From Rhizobium bangladeshense (GTDB taxonomy: Bacteria > Pseudomonadota > Alphaproteobacteria > Rhizobiales > Rhizobiaceae), in NCBI RefSeq assembly GCF_001662075.1, contig NZ_LYPL01000006.1, positions 1 through 64,000 of the forward strand: a stretch of 64,000 nt of DNA, read 5' to 3'. Positions 16,429 to 25,427 of the stretch are shown here, in pieces. Position 1 is the first letter of the stretch. Each line of letters opens with the position of its first letter. The position numbers were made by a program, and so were the translations under genes. The notes below the pieces were generated by a model. That model made no database searches. It had not been told where the DNA came from and saw only the letters and a list, made by a program, of their open reading frames with translations.

Positions 16429-17304
16429 ATGACCGAAACAAAATCTCCCGACGCGGCGCCCTCCGGCGAAGACGATCGAAAGCCCGGTGCGGATGTTTCA
16501 TTTCCCTACGACAGGATGACTGTCGAGCAGTTCCGAAGACGCTTCCCGCGCGCCCGCTGGAGCGATGATCGCAAGGCCTGGTTCGTTCCCGGCAGCACGG
16601 CATCCCGCCGCATCGGACGATGGCTTGCCGAGCTGGAGGCCGAGGCCGACGCGCATGCGGATGCGAAAGGGCGCGATGCCTTCGCCTTCGATCCTATCGA
16701 CAGTCCATATCTTGAACTCGGCAAAGCAGGCTTTCGAATCCGCACACCCTATTCGAAGACCGTAGTCGGCGAGCTGCGCGAAGTGCCGTTCGCGCGGTGG
16801 GACGGCGACCTTCGCCTCTGGCACGTCCCCTTCCGATCCTATGAGGATTTGAGACGCAGATGGGCCGACATTGAAGCGGCCGCTCGCAGAAACGAGCCGG
16901 AGGAGAGACGACGGCGCGCCGAGGAGCGCAAGGGGAGCGAACAGGATCTGCGCAGCAGGCTTCGCTCGGCCGAACGAAAGCGCCATCGCCACCCGCTTTA
17001 CGCCGGCGACTTGCCGCCGATAGGACGTCCGGTGGCCACCTCCTATGGGATCGTCGTGTTTACGGAAATCACCGGCGAACTGGTCGATCCCGACCCCGTT
17101 GTGGACTTCTATCCCGGCGTCAACGAGGATGACCTCTGGGGATATTGGCGGGCGCCGACATTCGAAGAGCTTGTCCGTACGTGGCCGGCAAAAACACCGC
17201 CCCTCCAAGGTGCCAGATGGTGGCTGCCGACGATCGAAGAGCTGAGGCCCGCCCGCCGCGCGGCAAGATCACGCGAGGCCAGGAAGCGCGCGAAGACGCC
17301 GTGA
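16429..17304 (+). CDS. Protein with two HARP-like modules, no helicase domain
   Basis: 291 residues from the ATG at 16429; an in-frame extension back to 16366 is possible but lacks similarity. Residues 25-69 (FPYDRMTVEQFRRRFPRARW, then WFVP) and 101-148 (FRIRTPYSKTVVGELREVPF, then RLWHVPF) repeat one pattern: F-x-[IY]-x(4-5)-[FL]-R-x(3)-P-x-A-R-W, then W-x-V-P. This resembles the HARP domain that in SMARCAL1/HARP binds forked or annealed DNA. Residues 150-188 are a highly charged Arg/Glu helix. The C-terminal 100 residues are Trp-rich (DLWGYW, GARWWLPT). No ATPase motifs are present. The gene neighbours stress and envelope genes. A nucleic-acid-binding role is inferred from the motif only. 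Confidence 0.6.
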   Translation: MTETKSPDAAPSGEDDRKPGADVSFPYDRMTVEQFRRRFPRARWSDDRKAWFVPGSTASRRIGRWLAELEAEADAHADAKGRDAFAFDPIDSPYLELGKAGFRIRTPYSKTVVGELREVPFARWDGDLRLWHVPFRSYEDLRRRWADIEAAARRNEPEERRRRAEERKGSEQDLRSRLRSAERKRHRHPLYAGDLPPIGRPVATSYGIVVFTEITGELVDPDPVVDFYPGVNEDDLWGYWRAPTFEELVRTWPAKTPPLQGARWWLPTIEELRPARRAARSREARKRAKTP

Positions 17305-17363
17305 CCGCAGTTGTCGCAAGGGGCCGGACCGGCCGCAGAGACAGTCCCGGGCCTGCGCAGTCC

Positions 17364-17385
17364 GCGTGGGAACAAATTCCCACGC
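17364..17385. repeat. Inverted repeat upstream of the L,D-transpeptidase gene
   Basis: Arms GCGTGGGAA and TTCCCACGC with a four-base spacer (CAAA), 17 bases before the start codon. It could be an operator or a leader hairpin that overlaps the ribosome binding region. There is no T run, so it is not an obvious terminator. Confidence 0.55.
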
Positions 17386-17401
17386 CGGCCATTTGTCGTC
17401 C

Positions 17402-18394
17402 ATGAAAACAACCCTGCCGATTTCGCTGCTCGCGCTGGCCATCTCCGTTGGCGGCGTCGCCGCGCGGGATATCCGACCCGAAGCGATCAATGCCGCCTCG
17501 ATTGCCGACATCGAGACGGCAAAGCCGTCGCCCGCAGATCTGGACCCAGCGATCGTCCGTCTTCAGGTCCTGCTCGACCGGGCGGGTTCATCTCCCGGCG
17601 TGATTGACGGGCTATCCGGGGAGAATGTCAATAAGGCCGTGGCCGGCTTCGAGGCCATGAACAACCTTCCTGTCGACGGCAGGCCGGATCCCGAGGTCGT
17701 TTCCCGCCTGGAAGACAATGTCGCCATTATCAGGAGCTACGTCGTCTCGCCCGAGGACGCCACGGGTCTCGTCGAGACGATCCCCGAGGATTACGGCGAG
17801 AAGGCAAAGATGCAGAGCCTCGGCTATACCAGCGTTGCGGAGAAGTTGTCCGAACGCTTTCATATGGGTCTCGATCTCTTGAACGCGCTCAACCCGGCTT
17901 CGCGGTTTGCACCTGGAGACACGGTGTGGGTCGTCGACCCCGGCCCGGCAAGGGAAGGCAAGGTCAAGAAGATCGAGGCCGACAAGAAGATAGGGCAGGT
18001 GCTGGCCTATGCCGAGGACGGATCTTTGCTGGCCGTCTATCCCGCGACGATCGGCAGCAAAGACAACCCGTCGCCCTCGGGAAAGCACAAGGTCAAGGGC
18101 GTCGCGAGGATGCCGGTCTACCGATATGACCCGAAGCGCAACTTCAAGCAGGGAAAGAACGACAAGGTCCTGACGATCCCGAAGGGGCCGAACGGGCCGG
18201 TCGGCAGCGTCTGGATCGACCTGACCGAGCCGACCTATGGAATCCACGGGACGCCGGAGCCCAAGCTCATTGACAAGGTCGGCTCGCATGGTTGCGTGCG
18301 GCTGACGAATTGGGACGCCGAAGAACTGGCCGGCATGGTCAAGCCGGGTGTCCTTGTCGATTTCGTCAATCGCAGCCCGGCCGCCCCGAAGTGA
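17402..18394 (+). CDS. L,D-transpeptidase (YkuD) with peptidoglycan-binding and LysM-like domains
   Basis: 330 residues from an ATG giving a signal peptide (MKTTLPISLLALAISVGGVAA). Domain order: a peptidoglycan-binding-1 module at about 45-105 (LQVLLDRAGSSPGVIDG); a LysM-like stretch at about 145-180 (YTSVAEKLSERF, ending DTVWVVDPG); and a YkuD catalytic domain at about 200-325. The catalytic signature is IHGTPEP followed by SHGCVRLTNWDAEEL, with the active cysteine in HGC. These enzymes make 3-3 crosslinks in peptidoglycan or attach outer-membrane proteins to it from the periplasm. It stands alone on the plus strand and is convergent to phhA. Confidence 0.92.
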   Translation: MKTTLPISLLALAISVGGVAARDIRPEAINAASIADIETAKPSPADLDPAIVRLQVLLDRAGSSPGVIDGLSGENVNKAVAGFEAMNNLPVDGRPDPEVVSRLEDNVAIIRSYVVSPEDATGLVETIPEDYGEKAKMQSLGYTSVAEKLSERFHMGLDLLNALNPASRFAPGDTVWVVDPGPAREGKVKKIEADKKIGQVLAYAEDGSLLAVYPATIGSKDNPSPSGKHKVKGVARMPVYRYDPKRNFKQGKNDKVLTIPKGPNGPVGSVWIDLTEPTYGIHGTPEPKLIDKVGSHGCVRLTNWDAEELAGMVKPGVLVDFVNRSPAAPK

Positions 18395-18438
18395 GCCGCG
18401 CCGGCCTGCAAATCCACTTGGCTCCGCCGTGTCAGCGA

Positions 18439-19230
18439 TTACGATGCCTTGGCTTCGAAAGCCGGGGCAAAATCACCCAGCGATTTCGCCTTGAGGATCG
18501 TGCCGCCGATATCCTGCTCCACGATCGCCTCCAGATCGGCGAAGCTGTCGATGACATAGTAGATCGGCTGCAGGATATCGATGCGATAGGGCGTCCTGAG
18601 AACGCTCAACAAATCGAACGGCCGGAATTCGCAGGCCGTGCCTTCGGTTGCCGCCTTCGCCTCACTCGGCGATGAGACGATGCCGGCGCCGAAGCAGCGG
18701 CGGCCTTGCGGCGTATTGATCAGGCCGAATTCAACCGTGAACCAGAAGATGCGGAACAAATGCCATGAATAGCCCTTGCCGAGGCGCATGGCCGTTTCGC
18801 CGAAATGCCGGACGAAATTGGCGTAACTCTGATTGGTCAGCAGCGGGCAATGGCCGAAGACCTCGTGAAACAGGTCCGGTTCCTCGATATAGTCGATATG
18901 TTCGCGACGGCGCAGGAAGGTGGCCAGCGGGAATTTGCCTTGCGACAGAAGTTCGTAAAAGCGCGAGGGCGGAATGAGCGCCGGCACGCCTTCGACGCCG
19001 AAGCCGGTGGTCTCGTTGAGGCGTCTGTTCACATCGAGAAGCTGAGGCACTCTCTCCGGCTTCAAGCCCAGCAGTTTGACGCCATCCAGATATTCCTGGC
19101 AGGCCGTGTCGGCCAATATCTTCATCTGGCGCCGGTAGAGTTCGCCCCAGATCGCATCCTCCTCGGGGCTGTAGTCGTAGAGGCCGTCCGGGCCGGGCAG
19201 TTTGGCGGTGTAGCTGCTTTCTTTGGTCAT
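18439..19230 (-). CDS. phhA: Phenylalanine 4-monooxygenase
   Basis: 263 residues from the ATG giving MTKESSYTAKLPG, with GGGAGGA upstream; the upstream extension is rejected. It lacks the regulatory ACT domain of animal enzymes, as bacterial forms do. Iron ligands are His122 and His127 (FHEVFGHCPLL) and Glu167 (FTVEFGL). It hydroxylates phenylalanine to tyrosine with tetrahydropterin and oxygen, feeding the homogentisate pathway encoded at 20486-24739. A divergent Lrp-type gene starts 122 bases away and probably regulates it, as PhhR-type or Lrp-type regulators do elsewhere. Confidence 0.96.
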   Translation of the reverse strand: MTKESSYTAKLPGPDGLYDYSPEEDAIWGELYRRQMKILADTACQEYLDGVKLLGLKPERVPQLLDVNRRLNETTGFGVEGVPALIPPSRFYELLSQGKFPLATFLRRREHIDYIEEPDLFHEVFGHCPLLTNQSYANFVRHFGETAMRLGKGYSWHLFRIFWFTVEFGLINTPQGRRCFGAGIVSSPSEAKAATEGTACEFRPFDLLSVLRTPYRIDILQPIYYVIDSFADLEAIVEQDIGGTILKAKSLGDFAPAFEAKAS

Positions 19231-19352
19231 CGGCTGATCCTCCCGGAATGGCGCTATTTCTGCGATTATGCTCCGTGCCGGGCGGATTTTCTTTTCTTTT
19301 GTGCCGTGCTTCGCCATACTGATGAAAAATATTCTCGACCCGCAGAACGAAA

Positions 19353-19814
19353 ATGAAAGAAAATGGGAACTTTCGCCGCAAGCTACTGAAACTCATCCAG
19401 GCCGATGGCAGCCTGTCGCTGGCGGACCTGGCGGAGAAGGCCGGCATGTCGCAGAGCTCCGCCTGGCGGAAGATCCAGGAACTGGAAGCCGACGGCATTA
19501 TCCGCAAGCGCGTGACGCTGCTCGATCCCGGCAAACTCGATCTCAAACTCTGCGTGATCGCCCATGTGACGCTGGAGGATCACCACGAAGAGGCGGTCGC
19601 CTCCTTCGCTTCGGTGGTGCTGGAACGCCCGGAGATCATGGAGTGTTACGCCTTGTCGGGCGCCTTCGACTACATGCTGAAGATCCGGGCAAGTGACGTG
19701 GAAAGCTACGAAGCCTTCATGACGCGTTACCTCATGCGCAACCCGCATGTACGCACCGTCGTGTCGAGCTTCGTGCTGCGCGAGCTGAAATTCTCGACCG
19801 AACTGCCGCTTTGA
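19353..19814 (+). CDS. Lrp/AsnC family regulator, divergent from phhA
   Basis: 153 residues. An N-terminal AsnC helix-turn-helix at about 5-50 (LADLAEKAGMSQSSAWRKIQ) is followed by the RAM ligand domain (VIAHVTLEDHHEEAVASF, then VLERPEIMECYALSGAFDYM). Such proteins sense amino acids and act on adjacent genes. Its divergence from phhA with a 122-base gap suggests control of phenylalanine hydroxylation by an aromatic amino acid; this is inferred from position. The ATG at 19353 lacks a strong binding site. Confidence 0.9.
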   Translation: MKENGNFRRKLLKLIQADGSLSLADLAEKAGMSQSSAWRKIQELEADGIIRKRVTLLDPGKLDLKLCVIAHVTLEDHHEEAVASFASVVLERPEIMECYALSGAFDYMLKIRASDVESYEAFMTRYLMRNPHVRTVVSSFVLRELKFSTELPL

Positions 19815-19856
19815 CGCTTGTCGCCAAATAAGTCTCCGATTGGTGATGAGTGGGGA

Positions 19857-20357
19857 TCATCGTGTGCCGTCGCCGTACCAGCTGCCCGGCATGCGTACCG
19901 GAAAACCTTCGAATGTCTTCAGTGTGTCGAGCACGATCGAGGTTTTCACGTGCTGCACTGACTCGTGCGGCAGGAGAACGTCGTTGACGAATTTGGAGAG
20001 GTCGGCGAGCCCGCGGGTCGCGACCTTCAGGTGATAGTCCATTTCGCCGGTCAGCGCATAGGCTTCGAGAACCTCCGGCAGTCCGTTGATCAGCTGGGAA
20101 AACCGCCGGGCATTATCCCTGTTGTGGGTGGCAAGCGTCACCGAAATGACCACCAGCATGTCCAGCCCCAGCTTCTCCCGATCGAGATAGGCACGGTAGC
20201 TGCGGATATAGCCCTCGGACTCCAGCCGCGTGCGCCGGCGCGAGCATTGCGAGGGTGAAAGGGCGATGCGATCGCCGAGCTCGTTGTTCGTCAGCCTGCC
20301 ATCCTTTTGCAGTTCTTGGAGCAGGCGCAGATCCAATTTGTCCAACTGTTCATCCAT
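19857..20357 (-). CDS. Lrp/AsnC family regulator, divergent from hppD
   Basis: 166 residues with HTH at about 8-55 (LTNNELGDRIALSPSQCSRR) and a RAM domain (MLVVISVTLATHNRDNARRF, then EVLEAYALTGEMDYHLKV). It is convergent with the preceding Lrp gene and divergent from hppD with a gap of about 128 bases. A role in tyrosine-inducible expression of hppD, hmgA, fahA and maiA is likely from the arrangement. The ATG is 20 bases from the putative shared promoter region. Confidence 0.91.
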   Translation of the reverse strand: MDEQLDKLDLRLLQELQKDGRLTNNELGDRIALSPSQCSRRRTRLESEGYIRSYRAYLDREKLGLDMLVVISVTLATHNRDNARRFSQLINGLPEVLEAYALTGEMDYHLKVATRGLADLSKFVNDVLLPHESVQHVKTSIVLDTLKTFEGFPVRMPGSWYGDGTR

Positions 20358-20485
20358 TGCGCAAAATCTCCAAAATACTCACGAACCGTGCATAATATCT
20401 TCTGTGAGCATAAAGAATGCAAGAACTTTGCGCGCGTTTTGGGCCACACTTTGCACAGTCAAACTCCAATCTTCAGGAGGAGAAA

Positions 20486-21595
20486 ATGGGTCCTTTCCCA
20501 CATGATGCACCGCCGTCCGAAATCACCGCCGACAACCCGGCCGGCACCGACGGTTTCGAATTCGTCGAGTTCGCGCACCCCGAGCCGGAGAAGCTCAGCG
20601 AGCTCTTCACACGCATGGGCTACGCCGCCGTCGCGCGGCACAAGACAAAAGACATCACCGTCTGGCGCCAGGGCGACATCAACTATGTCGTCAATGCCGA
20701 ACCCGGCAGTCACGCCGCCCGCTTCGTCGAAAAGCACGGTCCCTGCGCCGCATCGATGGCCTGGCGTGTCGTCGACGCCAAACACGCCTTCGACCATGCG
20801 GTGAAGAAAGGCGCCGTTCCCTATGAAGGCGATGACAAGATGCTGGACGTCCCGGCGATTGAAGGTATTGGCGGCTCGCTGCTTTATTTCGTCGAGACCT
20901 ATGGCGCCAAGGGATCGGCCTACGATGCCGAATTCGATTGGTTGGGTGAGCGTAACCCGCGCCCTGAAGGCATTGGCTTCTACTATCTCGATCACCTCAC
21001 CCACAACGTCTTCCGCGGCAACATGGACAAGTGGTGGGATTTCTACCGCGAGCTGTTCAACTTCAAGCAGATCCACTTCTTCGATATTGATGGCCGCATC
21101 ACCGGTCTGGTCAGCCGCGCCATCACCTCGCCCTGCGGCAAGATCCGCATTCCGCTGAATGAATCCAAGGACGACACCAGCCAGATCGAGGAATATCTGA
21201 AGAAGTACCGGGGCGAGGGCATCCAGCACATCGCCGTCGGCACCGAGGATATTTACGGGGCCACCGACCGGCTTGCCGACAACGGGCTGCGCTTCATGCC
21301 GGGGCCTCCGGAGACCTATTACGACATGTCTTATGAACGTGTGAATGGCCACAGCGAACCCATCGAGCGCATGAAGAAGCATGGCATCCTCATCGACGGC
21401 GAAGGTGTGGTGAATGGCGGCATGACGAAAATCCTGCTGCAGATCTTCTCGAAAACCGTCATCGGCCCGATCTTCTTCGAATTCATCCAGCGCAAGGGTG
21501 ATGAGGGTTTCGGCGAAGGCAATTTCCGCGCTCTTTTCGAGTCGATCGAGGCCGATCAGATCAAGCGTGGTGTCATCGGGACCGCAGCGGAGTAA
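20486..21595 (+). CDS. hppD: 4-hydroxyphenylpyruvate dioxygenase
   Basis: 369 residues from the ATG following AGGAGGAG; the longer open frame from 20417 is rejected. Two vicinal oxygen chelate halves are visible. The iron ligands of the C-terminal half are His170 (YYLDHLTHNV), His248 (IQHIAVGT) and Glu332 (FFEFIQRKGDEGFGEGNF). It converts 4-hydroxyphenylpyruvate to homogentisate with loss of CO2. It is the first gene of the run hppD, hmgA, fahA, maiA on the plus strand and is divergent from an Lrp gene. Confidence 0.97.
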   Translation: MGPFPHDAPPSEITADNPAGTDGFEFVEFAHPEPEKLSELFTRMGYAAVARHKTKDITVWRQGDINYVVNAEPGSHAARFVEKHGPCAASMAWRVVDAKHAFDHAVKKGAVPYEGDDKMLDVPAIEGIGGSLLYFVETYGAKGSAYDAEFDWLGERNPRPEGIGFYYLDHLTHNVFRGNMDKWWDFYRELFNFKQIHFFDIDGRITGLVSRAITSPCGKIRIPLNESKDDTSQIEEYLKKYRGEGIQHIAVGTEDIYGATDRLADNGLRFMPGPPETYYDMSYERVNGHSEPIERMKKHGILIDGEGVVNGGMTKILLQIFSKTVIGPIFFEFIQRKGDEGFGEGNFRALFESIEADQIKRGVIGTAAE

Positions 21596-21674
21596 ACTCT
21601 ACGGGCGCCGGTGCGTCTGAAAGGCGCGCGGCGCCGGAGTTTTCGGGCCTTGAGTTTCGGGGAGGAGTTGAGCA

Positions 21675-23036
21675 ATGGACCAGACATCGATCCAGGCTTC
21701 CGGCGGTGAAGCAGCGGCGGCAGAAAAAGTGAAATATATGCCGGGCTTCGGCAACGACTTCGAAACCGAGTCGCTTCCCGGCGCTTTGCCGCAGGGCCAG
21801 AACAGCCCGCAGAAATGCAATTACGGTCTTTATGCCGAGCAGCTTTCCGGCTCGCCGTTTACCGCACCGCGCGGGACGAACGAAAGGTCCTGGCTCTACC
21901 GCATTCGCCCGAGCGTGCGCCACACGCGCCGCTTCTCGAACGCCTCCTATCCGCTCTGGAAGACCGCGCCCTGCCTCGACGAGCATTCGCGGCCGCTGGG
22001 CCAGCTTCGCTGGGACCCTATCCCTGCGCCCGAGGAAAGACTGAATTTTCTGGAAGGGGTGCGGACGATCACGACGGCCGGCGACGCCACGACTCAGGTG
22101 GGCATGTCAGCCCACGCCTATGTCTTCAACGAGGACATGGTCGATGACTATTTCTTCAACGCCGATGGCGAACTGCTGATCGTGCCACAGCTCGGCGCCC
22201 TCAGGGTGTTCACCGAAATGGGCATCATGGATGTCGAGCCCGCCGAAATATGCCTCATCCCCCGCGGCATGATGTTCAAGATCCTCACATCAGGCGAGCA
22301 GACCCTCTGGCGTGGTTATATATGCGAGAACTACGGCGCCAAATTCACGCTGCCGGAGCGTGGCCCGATCGGTGCCAACTGCTTGGCGAACCCGCGCGAT
22401 TTCAAGACGCCTGTCGCCGCCTACGAGGACAAGGAAAAGCCTTGCCGCGTTCATGTGAAGTGGTGCGGCAAATTCTATGTCACCGAGATCGGACATTCGC
22501 CGCTCGATGTCGTGGCCTGGCACGGCAATTATGCCCCGTTCAAATACGATCTCAGAACATTTTCCCCGGTCGGCGCCATCCTCTTCGATCATCCCGATCC
22601 GTCGATCTTTTCGGTGCTGACCGCGCCGACCGAGGATGCCGGCACCGCCAATGTCGATTTCGTGATCTTTCCGCCGCGCTGGCTGGTGGCCGAGCATACA
22701 TTCCGCCCACCCTGGTATCACCGCAACATCATGAGCGAATTCATGGGACTGATCCATGGACAGTATGACGCCAAGGAAGAGGGTTTCGTGCCGGGCGGCA
22801 TGAGCCTGCACAACATGATGTTGCCGCATGGGCCGGATGCGCTCGCCTTCGAAAAGGCAGCCAATGTCGAGCTCAAACCGGTGAAGCTCGATCACACCAT
22901 GGCCTTCATGTTCGAGACCCGATACCCGCAGCAACTGACGAAATACGCCGCCGAGCTGGAAACGCTGCAGGACGATTATCTCGAGTGCTGGGACGGGCTG
23001 GAACGCAAGTTCGACGGAACCCCCGGTATCAAGTGA
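21675..23036 (+). CDS. hmgA: Homogentisate 1,2-dioxygenase
   Basis: 453 residues. The start [19 protein letters not shown] is diagnostic. Iron ligands by the known family spacing are His349 and Glu355 ([14 protein letters not shown]) and His385 (NMMLPHGPD), matching the 335/341/371 spacing of the human enzyme. It opens the ring of homogentisate to maleylacetoacetate. GGGGAGGAG precedes the ATG. The 79-base gap after hppD contains GC-rich dyad sequence ending in TTTT, so partial termination between the two genes is possible. Confidence 0.97.
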   Translation: MDQTSIQASGGEAAAAEKVKYMPGFGNDFETESLPGALPQGQNSPQKCNYGLYAEQLSGSPFTAPRGTNERSWLYRIRPSVRHTRRFSNASYPLWKTAPCLDEHSRPLGQLRWDPIPAPEERLNFLEGVRTITTAGDATTQVGMSAHAYVFNEDMVDDYFFNADGELLIVPQLGALRVFTEMGIMDVEPAEICLIPRGMMFKILTSGEQTLWRGYICENYGAKFTLPERGPIGANCLANPRDFKTPVAAYEDKEKPCRVHVKWCGKFYVTEIGHSPLDVVAWHGNYAPFKYDLRTFSPVGAILFDHPDPSIFSVLTAPTEDAGTANVDFVIFPPRWLVAEHTFRPPWYHRNIMSEFMGLIHGQYDAKEEGFVPGGMSLHNMMLPHGPDALAFEKAANVELKPVKLDHTMAFMFETRYPQQLTKYAAELETLQDDYLECWDGLERKFDGTPGIK

Positions 23037-23054
23037 TAACATCGGAATTGGAAC

Positions 23055-24080
23055 ATGAAACTTGCGACGTTAAAGGACTCCACCCGGGACGGCCGCCTCG
23101 TCGTCGTTTCCCGCGACCTGACCCGCTGCTCGGAAGTCGGTCATATCGCCCGCACGCTTCAGGCAGCCCTCGACGACTGGGAGCGTGTGGCGCCGAGACT
23201 TGCAGGGATTGCCGAAGGCATCGAGACCGGCGCCCAGCCGACGCTCCGCTTTCACGAGCATGACGCTGCGTCACCTCTGCCGCGGGCCTATCAATGGGCC
23301 GACGGTTCCGCCTACGTCAACCATGTCGAACTGGTGCGCAAGGCGCGCGGCGCCGAAATGCCGGCAAGCTTCTGGACCGATCCGCTGATCTATCAAGGTG
23401 GCTCGGACGGTTTTCTTGCGCCGCGCGATCCGATCGTGATGGCAGACTCCGCTTATGGGATCGACATGGAAGGCGAGGTCGCCGTCATTACCGGCGACGT
23501 CGCCATGGGATCGGACCCGCAGGCGGCGCGCGACGCCATCCGCCTGGTGATGCTTGTCAACGATGTATCACTGCGCGGCCTGATCCCCGAAGAGCTCGCC
23601 AAGGGGTTCGGTTTCTTCCAGTCCAAGCCGGCCTCGGCATTTTCGCCGGTCGCGGTGACGCCGGACGAGCTTGGCGACGCCTGGGATGGCGGCAAGCTGC
23701 ATCTGCCGCTCCTCGTCAGCCTGAACGGCAAGGCTTTCGGCAGGGCCAATGCCGGCATCGACATGACCTTCGATTTCGGCCAGCTGATCGCCCATGCCGC
23801 CAAAACCCGTCATCTCAGCGCCGGAACGATCATCGGCTCGGGAACGGTGTCCAACAAGCGGGATGGCGGCCCGGGCAGGTCGGTCGAAGACGGCGGCGAC
23901 GGCTATTCCTGCATCGCCGAAATCCGGATGATCGAGACGATCGAAAGCGGCTCGCCGAAGACCCCCTTCATGCAGTTCGGCGACCAGGTTCGCATCGAGA
24001 TGAAGGATCGTGCCGGCCATTCGATCTTCGGGGCGATCGAGCAGACCGTCGAACGCTATGGAGGAGAGGGGGCGCAATGA
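23055..24080 (+). CDS. fahA: Fumarylacetoacetate hydrolase
   Basis: 341 residues, FAH superfamily, in the size class of bacterial two-domain enzymes. The metal and substrate block includes IDMEGEVAVITGDV, GRANAGIDMTFDFGQLIAHA and the closing TIIGSGTVSNKRDGGPGRSV. It cleaves fumarylacetoacetate to fumarate and acetoacetate, the last step of tyrosine breakdown. It starts 18 bases after hmgA, and its stop overlaps the maiA start by four bases (ATGA), implying translational coupling. Confidence 0.93.
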   Translation: MKLATLKDSTRDGRLVVVSRDLTRCSEVGHIARTLQAALDDWERVAPRLAGIAEGIETGAQPTLRFHEHDAASPLPRAYQWADGSAYVNHVELVRKARGAEMPASFWTDPLIYQGGSDGFLAPRDPIVMADSAYGIDMEGEVAVITGDVAMGSDPQAARDAIRLVMLVNDVSLRGLIPEELAKGFGFFQSKPASAFSPVAVTPDELGDAWDGGKLHLPLLVSLNGKAFGRANAGIDMTFDFGQLIAHAAKTRHLSAGTIIGSGTVSNKRDGGPGRSVEDGGDGYSCIAEIRMIETIESGSPKTPFMQFGDQVRIEMKDRAGHSIFGAIEQTVERYGGEGAQ

Positions 24081-24739
24081 GCGAGGTCGTTCTTTACGAC
24101 TACTGGCGATCGTCGGCGAGCTACCGCGTTCGCATCGCCCTCAACCTGCTTGGGATCGACTACAGGACGGTGCCGGTCAACCTCTTGGAGGGGGCGCACA
24201 GGAAGCCTGATTATCTCGCGCTCAACCCGCAGGGGCTCGTGCCGACCCTGGTGATCGATGGAAGGCCCCTGACGCAGTCGCTGGCGATCATCGAATATCT
24301 GGCCGAGATTCGGCCGGAATGCGGATTGCTGCCCGCAGACAGTGCCGATCGCCAGCATGTGCGCGCGCTTGCCTATGCAATCGCCATGGACATCCATCCG
24401 ATCTGCAACATGCACGTCGTGTCGCATGTCATGACCCTGACCGAGAAGGCGGATGCCCGCGAGGAATGGATGAAGCATTTCATCGCCGACGGACTGCGCA
24501 AACTGGAAGCGATGATCGGCGCAGCTGGCGCAGCCTTCAGCTTCGGCGATGCACCGACAATGGCGGACCTCTGCCTTGTCCCGCAAGTTTATAACGCCCG
24601 CCGCTGGGGCGTCGATCTCACGGATTTCAAGCGCATCGTCGCGATCGACGCCAAGTGCGCCGCAATGCCGGCCTTTCAGGCGGCGCATCCCGACCGTGCA
24701 GCCGAAGCCGCATCGCCGGGCAGGAACGCAGCAGGCTGA
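24077..24739 (+). CDS. maiA: Maleylacetoacetate isomerase (zeta-class glutathione transferase)
   Basis: 220 residues. A thioredoxin-like N-terminal domain with YDYWRSSASYRVRIALNL is followed by a helical GST C-terminal domain with FSFGDAPTMADLCLVPQVYN. It isomerises maleylacetoacetate to fumarylacetoacetate with glutathione. Zeta GSTs usually have an SSCxxR motif; here the Cys is Ala (Ser12-Ser13-Ala14). The serine that activates glutathione is retained and the Cys is known to be dispensable in studied members, so activity is expected. The start overlaps the fahA stop. It is the last gene of the catabolic run. Confidence 0.94.
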   Translation: MSEVVLYDYWRSSASYRVRIALNLLGIDYRTVPVNLLEGAHRKPDYLALNPQGLVPTLVIDGRPLTQSLAIIEYLAEIRPECGLLPADSADRQHVRALAYAIAMDIHPICNMHVVSHVMTLTEKADAREEWMKHFIADGLRKLEAMIGAAGAAFSFGDAPTMADLCLVPQVYNARRWGVDLTDFKRIVAIDAKCAAMPAFQAAHPDRAAEAASPGRNAAG

Positions 24740-24757
24740 GGCGGCTGGCCGGCGAGA

Positions 24758-25228
24758 CTATGCGTCCCGCCACGAAGGGAATATCGCAGCCTGGCCCAAC
24801 CGTTTGCCGCTTTCGTCGATAAGCTGCCAGACGGTCACGTTCTCGATCCAGAAACGCCGCCCCGATTTCGCGATCCTGAGGCCGCGGCCATTCTCGACAA
24901 AACCGTCGCGCGTGACGCTATCCAGCAGCCGCTGACGCTCGGCGCGATCCGGCTGCTCGGCCGAAAGCCGCGACGGCAGCGTGATGAATTCGTCCCAGCT
25001 ATATTCGAAGCAGCTCTGCGCCGTCCTGTTCGCGTAGATGAAACGCGGATCGGGCTCGGTATTGTGCGCGAGGACCACGAAAGGAGCAGAGTTGTAAAGC
25101 CAGTCCGGCCCCTGTCCGTCCTGGGCAAGAGGACGGCCGACGATGCGCTTGTAGCTGCCGGTGAGAAGGGAGAAGAAATCGGGATCGCTCGTCAGGTCGA
25201 GGGCGTGATTGTCATAGATAGAAGTCAC
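24758..25228 (-). CDS. MEKHLA/PAS domain protein
   Basis: 156 residues. The central part (VVLAHNTEPDPRFIYANRTA, then FEYSWDEF and LPSRLSAE) is the MEKHLA domain, a PAS-related module seen as a stand-alone protein in many bacteria and at the end of plant HD-ZIP III proteins. The C-terminal GRRFWIENVTVWQL is also typical. Ligand and role are unknown. It is convergent with maiA, 18 bases away. Confidence 0.85.
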   Translation of the reverse strand: MTSIYDNHALDLTSDPDFFSLLTGSYKRIVGRPLAQDGQGPDWLYNSAPFVVLAHNTEPDPRFIYANRTAQSCFEYSWDEFITLPSRLSAEQPDRAERQRLLDSVTRDGFVENGRGLRIAKSGRRFWIENVTVWQLIDESGKRLGQAAIFPSWRDA

Positions 25229-25427
25229 GAAGTGCCTCGCTGGTCAAATGCTTCGGTGCAGGCGACATGGTGGCAGCTTGCCTCAAGGCGAGGCCATCAT
25301 CTGCGGCGACTGTGGTCATGCGAAAGCTATTGCTTAGCAGCCGTCCAGTGCCGTAATCTTCGAGACCAGCGTCTTGCCAAAGGCGTAAGTGGTCTGGACA
25401 TCAGCCCGGCCCTGACAGCGCCGTCCA

